Shown here piece by piece: positions 32,797-34,958 of a stretch of 34,958 nt of DNA; the first letter of the stretch is position 1; each line of letters opens with the position of its first letter. The notes under the pieces were generated by a model. It saw only the letters and a list, made by a program, of their open reading frames with translations, was not told the origin of the DNA and ran no database searches. This stretch comes from RGIG3528 sp045598045 (GTDB lineage: Bacteria > Bacillota > Clostridia > Lachnospirales > Lachnospiraceae), in assembly GCA_045598045.1 (NCBI GenBank), contig JAZLLG010000023.1, positions 1 to 34,958 of the forward strand. Direction: 5' to 3'. A program made the translations under genes and the position numbers.

Positions 32797-33480
32797 ATGA
32801 GGGACAAAGAGCAAATGAGTGTTAAAAAGAGTGTAATGATTTGGCTTGCGGGTATTTCGCTTTTGTTTGTGATTGCAACGAGAATTATTAATCTTGCGTC
32901 GGTTGCCGTTCTTCAGGGAAATTCTGAAGATGTGATGACATTGGGGACATCGTTCGGCTTCATTTTTCCGATTATTATTTCAATTCTTTTTCTTGTTTTC
33001 TGCTGTATCGTTAATAATAAAAATCTGGCACTGACAGGACTTCCGCTGATAATCCAAGTTGTTTTCAGCATAGCTTCTTCTGCTTACTCTATGGTAATCA
33101 CTTTCGGAATAGTAGGAGCAGGCTATGCAGGCTATGCAAGTGTGGTGAATTACGCTTCATTAATCCTCAATTTGATTTTAAGTGTTGTTTTCGCAGTGTT
33201 TTATATTCTTACAGTATCAGGTAAGCTTCAAAATGAAAGTACCGGAAAGGTTGTTACATTTGTTTTTGCGACGATAAAAATCGCCATTTCACTTATTTCA
33301 ACTTTGCTTTTTGTATTTGCTTTATCAGCAACGGTTATTTCTCCCAGAATAACGCAGTACTATCTTTTTCAAATTGCTTCGCAAGTATGTGATTTGACAG
33401 CCAGTGTTCTTTACTACTCTGCGATGCTATACGCAGTGGCTAAGTACAAAAAAGACGTTACATCTGATTCGGTACAATAG
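32797..33480 (+). CDS. Multi-pass membrane protein, tandem paralogue 1
   Basis: I do not recognise the family. The 227-residue protein has about six membrane helices with little outside them. It shares clear pieces with the next gene: CCIVNNKNLALTGLPLI here versus CCKVNEKNIALTGIPVI there, and SVLYYSAMLY versus SLFMYSAMLY near the C termini. The pair is therefore a tandem duplication. AAAGGAG lies 7 bases before the ATG. No catalytic motif is visible. Confidence 0.78.
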   Translation: MRDKEQMSVKKSVMIWLAGISLLFVIATRIINLASVAVLQGNSEDVMTLGTSFGFIFPIIISILFLVFCCIVNNKNLALTGLPLIIQVVFSIASSAYSMVITFGIVGAGYAGYASVVNYASLILNLILSVVFAVFYILTVSGKLQNESTGKVVTFVFATIKIAISLISTLLFVFALSATVISPRITQYYLFQIASQVCDLTASVLYYSAMLYAVAKYKKDVTSDSVQ

Positions 33481-33518
33481 CGGATGCAGCCATATTGGTG
33501 ATAGGGGAGAGAAACATC

Positions 33519-34229
33519 ATGTTAAGCTTTGAAAAACTTGGTATCAAAAAACAGATAATCGGTTTTTTGGCGATTGCTTCTTTTGTGTTCGGAATTGTCG
33601 GTGTTGTGTTTGGGGCAGTGTCACTTAAATTACTGGGGGCTCACTTTAGTAGTCTTTCTATTGCAGGGATATTATTGAGCTCTGTATTTCCTGCTTTAGC
33701 TCTTGTGTATTTTACCGCCCTTTGTTGTAAAGTAAATGAAAAAAACATAGCACTGACGGGTATACCGGTGATTGCGATAGGTCTTTTTGGAATCATTAAT
33801 ACTGTCCGCGTGATAGTTATTCAGGTTAACGGTGGGGCATACAATGACAGTGCATTAAGCGTTATCGGACGTAATGTGTCTTCACTCCTGAAGGACGCTT
33901 TCATTATTCTTTTTGCGGTATTCCTTATTCTTACCTTGAAAGAAAAGTTTTACGACGATGCATTTGGAAAGGCGTTGACAATCATTGTTGCAATTATCGG
34001 CATCTTTGCCGGCTTTTATGAAGACCTTAGTGATCTTGACAGAGAATACTATGTATTTTCCGTTGGCGTAGGTCAGCCTTACGGCAGCATAAATATAAAA
34101 GACAGTGCTGCAGTCACTATGGCTCAGGTTTTTTGCCAGGCACTGTCCTCATTGTTTATGTATTCCGCAATGCTTTATCCGATAATTATGTCCAGAAAGA
34201 AACACTCCTACACTGAAAAAAATGACTGA
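33519..34229 (+). CDS. Multi-pass membrane protein, tandem paralogue 2
   Basis: The 236-residue protein is a diverged copy of its upstream neighbour, with about six membrane helices and an added extracytoplasmic stretch near residues 170-195 (DLSDLDREYYVFSVG). The ATG at 33519 is chosen because GGGGAG lies about 9 bases upstream; the TTG at 33495 is less likely. It is followed closely by a terminator. Function unknown. Confidence 0.78.
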   Translation: MLSFEKLGIKKQIIGFLAIASFVFGIVGVVFGAVSLKLLGAHFSSLSIAGILLSSVFPALALVYFTALCCKVNEKNIALTGIPVIAIGLFGIINTVRVIVIQVNGGAYNDSALSVIGRNVSSLLKDAFIILFAVFLILTLKEKFYDDAFGKALTIIVAIIGIFAGFYEDLSDLDREYYVFSVGVGQPYGSINIKDSAAVTMAQVFCQALSSLFMYSAMLYPIIMSRKKHSYTEKND

Positions 34230-34236
34230 TAAAATC

Positions 34237-34274
34237 AAAAGGATCCCCGATACGCTATACGGAGATCCTTTTTT
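34237..34274. terminator. Bidirectional intrinsic terminator
   Basis: AAAAGGATC (34237-34245) pairs with GATCCTTTT (34264-34272), with an inner CCG/CGG pair of triplets, and T residues follow to 34274. The minus strand also carries a T-tract (TTTTGATTTT) after the hairpin, so it could end both the paralogue operon and a leftward transcript from 34275-34958. Confidence 0.82.
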
Positions 34275-34316
34275 CATACACAATTATCTTTCCTCGCCTC
34301 GCCGCACGCGCCCCAT

Positions 34317-34372
34317 CAAATCTGCGTTGCTTCCCCGTTTCACGGTTGCGGGCACCCTTTATCCGACCTGCG
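34317..34372. repeat. Degenerate ~107-base repeat, copy 1
   Basis: Begins CAAATCTGC, then GTTTC near 34337, CACC near 34353 and CGGCAC near 34371. Its order of shared blocks (CAAATCTGC, GTTTC, CACC, TTTA, CCT, CGGCAC) matches copy 2. Confidence 0.55.
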
Positions 34373-34402
34373 GCACATCATCTTACCCCCACTCAGCGCT
34401 AT

Positions 34403-34483
34403 ATCGTCTTACAGCCTTCCCGCAAATCTGCCGGCTCTACCATGTTTCGGGACGTGACACACCTTTAGCCTGCCTACGGCACC
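34403..34483. repeat. Degenerate ~107-base repeat, copy 2
   Basis: Contains ATCGTCTTA at 34403, CGCAAATCTGC ending 34431, CCATGTTTCGGGACGTG ending 34456, then CACCTTTA and CGGCACC. It shares blocks with both flanking copies and is the best-preserved unit. Confidence 0.6.
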
Positions 34484-34509
34484 TGTTTACCGTTTTTTAC
34501 ACACATACA

Positions 34510-34566
34510 ATCGGCTTAAGCTCACAAACGCAAATCTGCCCGCCCATGTTGAGGGACGTGCACACT
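34510..34566. repeat. Degenerate ~107-base repeat, copy 3
   Basis: Contains ATCGGCTTA at 34510, CGCAAATCTGC ending 34539, CCATGTTGAGGGACGTG ending 34560, then CACACT. The block order follows copy 2, with a 4-base gap before CCATGTT. Confidence 0.6.
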
Positions 34567-34676
34567 AAGAGACCCCCATAACGTCCTCAGAAAGCGGGCT
34601 GGGCTTCTCTAAGGAGTTCCACGCGCCTCAGTTTTCGCTACGACAAACTCGCAAAATGCTTCGCATTTTACTCGTT

Positions 34677-34760
34677 AAAAGCGGGCCACTACGTGGCACT
34701 CGTTACGGGAATTACTCCGTAACGAGCGATTGCCCCTTGAAGGGGCAATCTTCCGCTTTT
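34677..34760. other. Four-way-junction-like inverted-repeat element
   Basis: AAAAGCGG (34677-34684) and CCGCTTTT (34753-34760) are perfect complements that enclose three perfect hairpins: GCCAC/GTGGC (34685-34697), CTCGTTACGG/CCGTAACGAG (34699-34726) and GATTGCCCCTT/AAGGGGCAATC (34728-34750). Only one or two bases separate the arms. The tight packing favours a folded RNA or a cruciform DNA element. Confidence 0.65.
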
Positions 34761-34904
34761 ATAATCTCGTCGCATTCTCTATGGACTTCCCGGGTTATGA
34801 CTCTGTTTCTCACGAATCCGCAGAAGCCTTACAGGCACGGGGCGTAATTTGCGGAAGCAAAACCGGCCGGTCGAACCGCGGCCGCAAGGGACAAAGAAGA
34901 AGTA

Positions 34905-34945
34905 GGCACAGGCGCGGAAAATGCGAATTTTCCGCAGCCTGTGCC
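34905..34945. other. Long 18-bp hairpin at right edge
   Basis: GGCACAGGC plus GCGGAAAAT (34905-34922) pairs with ATTTTCCGC (34927-34935) and GCCTGTGCC (34937-34945), with one bulged A at 34936 and a GCGA loop, a GNRA tetraloop if transcribed rightward. No T-tract follows on the plus strand inside the window. Confidence 0.65.
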
Positions 34946-34958
34946 ACTGAAACTGTCC

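Larger units (their letters stand above)
34275..34958. ncRNA. Candidate large structured non-coding RNA or repeat element
   Basis: No credible gene is present in these ~680 bases. Base composition changes to visibly more GC-rich than the neighbouring genes. Three degenerate direct repeats lie at 34317, 34423 and 34531 (starts of CAAATCTGC), with spacings of 106 and 108 bases that do not preserve a reading frame. Downstream are several perfect hairpins, an 8-bp stem closing three of them, and an 18-bp hairpin. The strand is uncertain: the terminator at 34237-34274 would suit a leftward RNA, while a GCGA loop at 34923-34926 would suit a rightward one. It may continue past the window. No known RNA class was recognised. 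Confidence 0.45.

Noticed and set aside
34317..34566. CRISPR array
   Set aside because: Repeats are degenerate, the identical core is only 9 bases and the period is ~107 bases; no cas genes are present.
34222..34581. Open frame of 119 codons across the repeat region
   Set aside because: It starts inside the end of a gene and runs through the terminator, has no ribosome site, and the repeats it spans are spaced 106 and 108 bases so the frame is not repeated. The product is rich in C, H, P and R with no family look.
34677..34760. tRNA gene
   Set aside because: The overall cloverleaf shape and size are similar, but arm lengths (8, 5, 10 and 11 bp) and loops do not fit a tRNA, and there is no T-loop consensus or CCA.
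34656..34847. Open frame of 63 codons across the hairpin element
   Set aside because: It lies over perfect inverted repeats, lacks a ribosome site and has no recognisable protein pattern.

Overview
The window looks like a chromosomal segment from an anaerobic Gram-positive Clostridia-type bacterium, perhaps a fibre-degrading gut or rumen Lachnospiraceae-like organism. This rests on moderate-to-low GC, strong Shine-Dalgarno sites, lipoprotein signal peptides, an LSU-type lepA-hemW pair, a Re-citrate-synthase-like gene, an oxygen-sensitive indolepyruvate:ferredoxin oxidoreductase and a GH115 glucuronidase. No taxonomic search was possible.

Layout. Positions 1-250 hold a series of hairpins and terminators. 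Positions 252-1492 (minus) encode a LysR regulator translationally coupled to a small membrane protein. They diverge from a three-gene polar amino-acid ABC importer (1672-3946), with two dyads in front of lysR. A 374-aa SHOCT-like membrane protein (3993-5117, minus) may be leaderless. Positions 5249-10934 form a five-gene operon: Re-citrate synthase/isopropylmalate-synthase-like enzyme, isocitrate dehydrogenase-like enzyme, GntR/FCD regulator, IorA and IorB. A perfect 12-bp palindrome of GntR type overlaps the -10 box of its promoter, and a strong terminator ends it. Positions 11095-15482 encode a membrane diguanylate cyclase coupled by a 1-base overlap to a GH38-like protein whose expected catalytic and zinc residues appear to be lost. 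LepA and HemW follow (15541-18520). Two convergent minus-strand lipid genes (diacylglycerol-kinase-like and PlsC-like) occupy 18558-20152.

Positions 20377-27582 hold a MacB/LolCDE-like export system: two lipoprotein adaptors (the second with the adaptor module twice), one large FtsX-type permease and two ATPases, the second with a C-terminal AbrB-like domain. With only 7 bases between, this runs into a cytoplasmic GH115 alpha-glucuronidase and a DUF1961 protein, then an exported M28 peptidase and two tandem paralogous membrane proteins (32797-34229).

The last ~680 bases (34275-34958) contain no credible gene. They hold three degenerate direct repeats at a ~107-base period, an 84-base element that folds on paper into three perfect hairpins closed by an 8-bp stem, and an 18-bp hairpin at the right edge. 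This is the best candidate in the window for an undescribed structured RNA or repeat element. The other unusual objects are the GH38 pseudoenzyme paired with a GGDEF protein and the ATPase-AbrB fusion.
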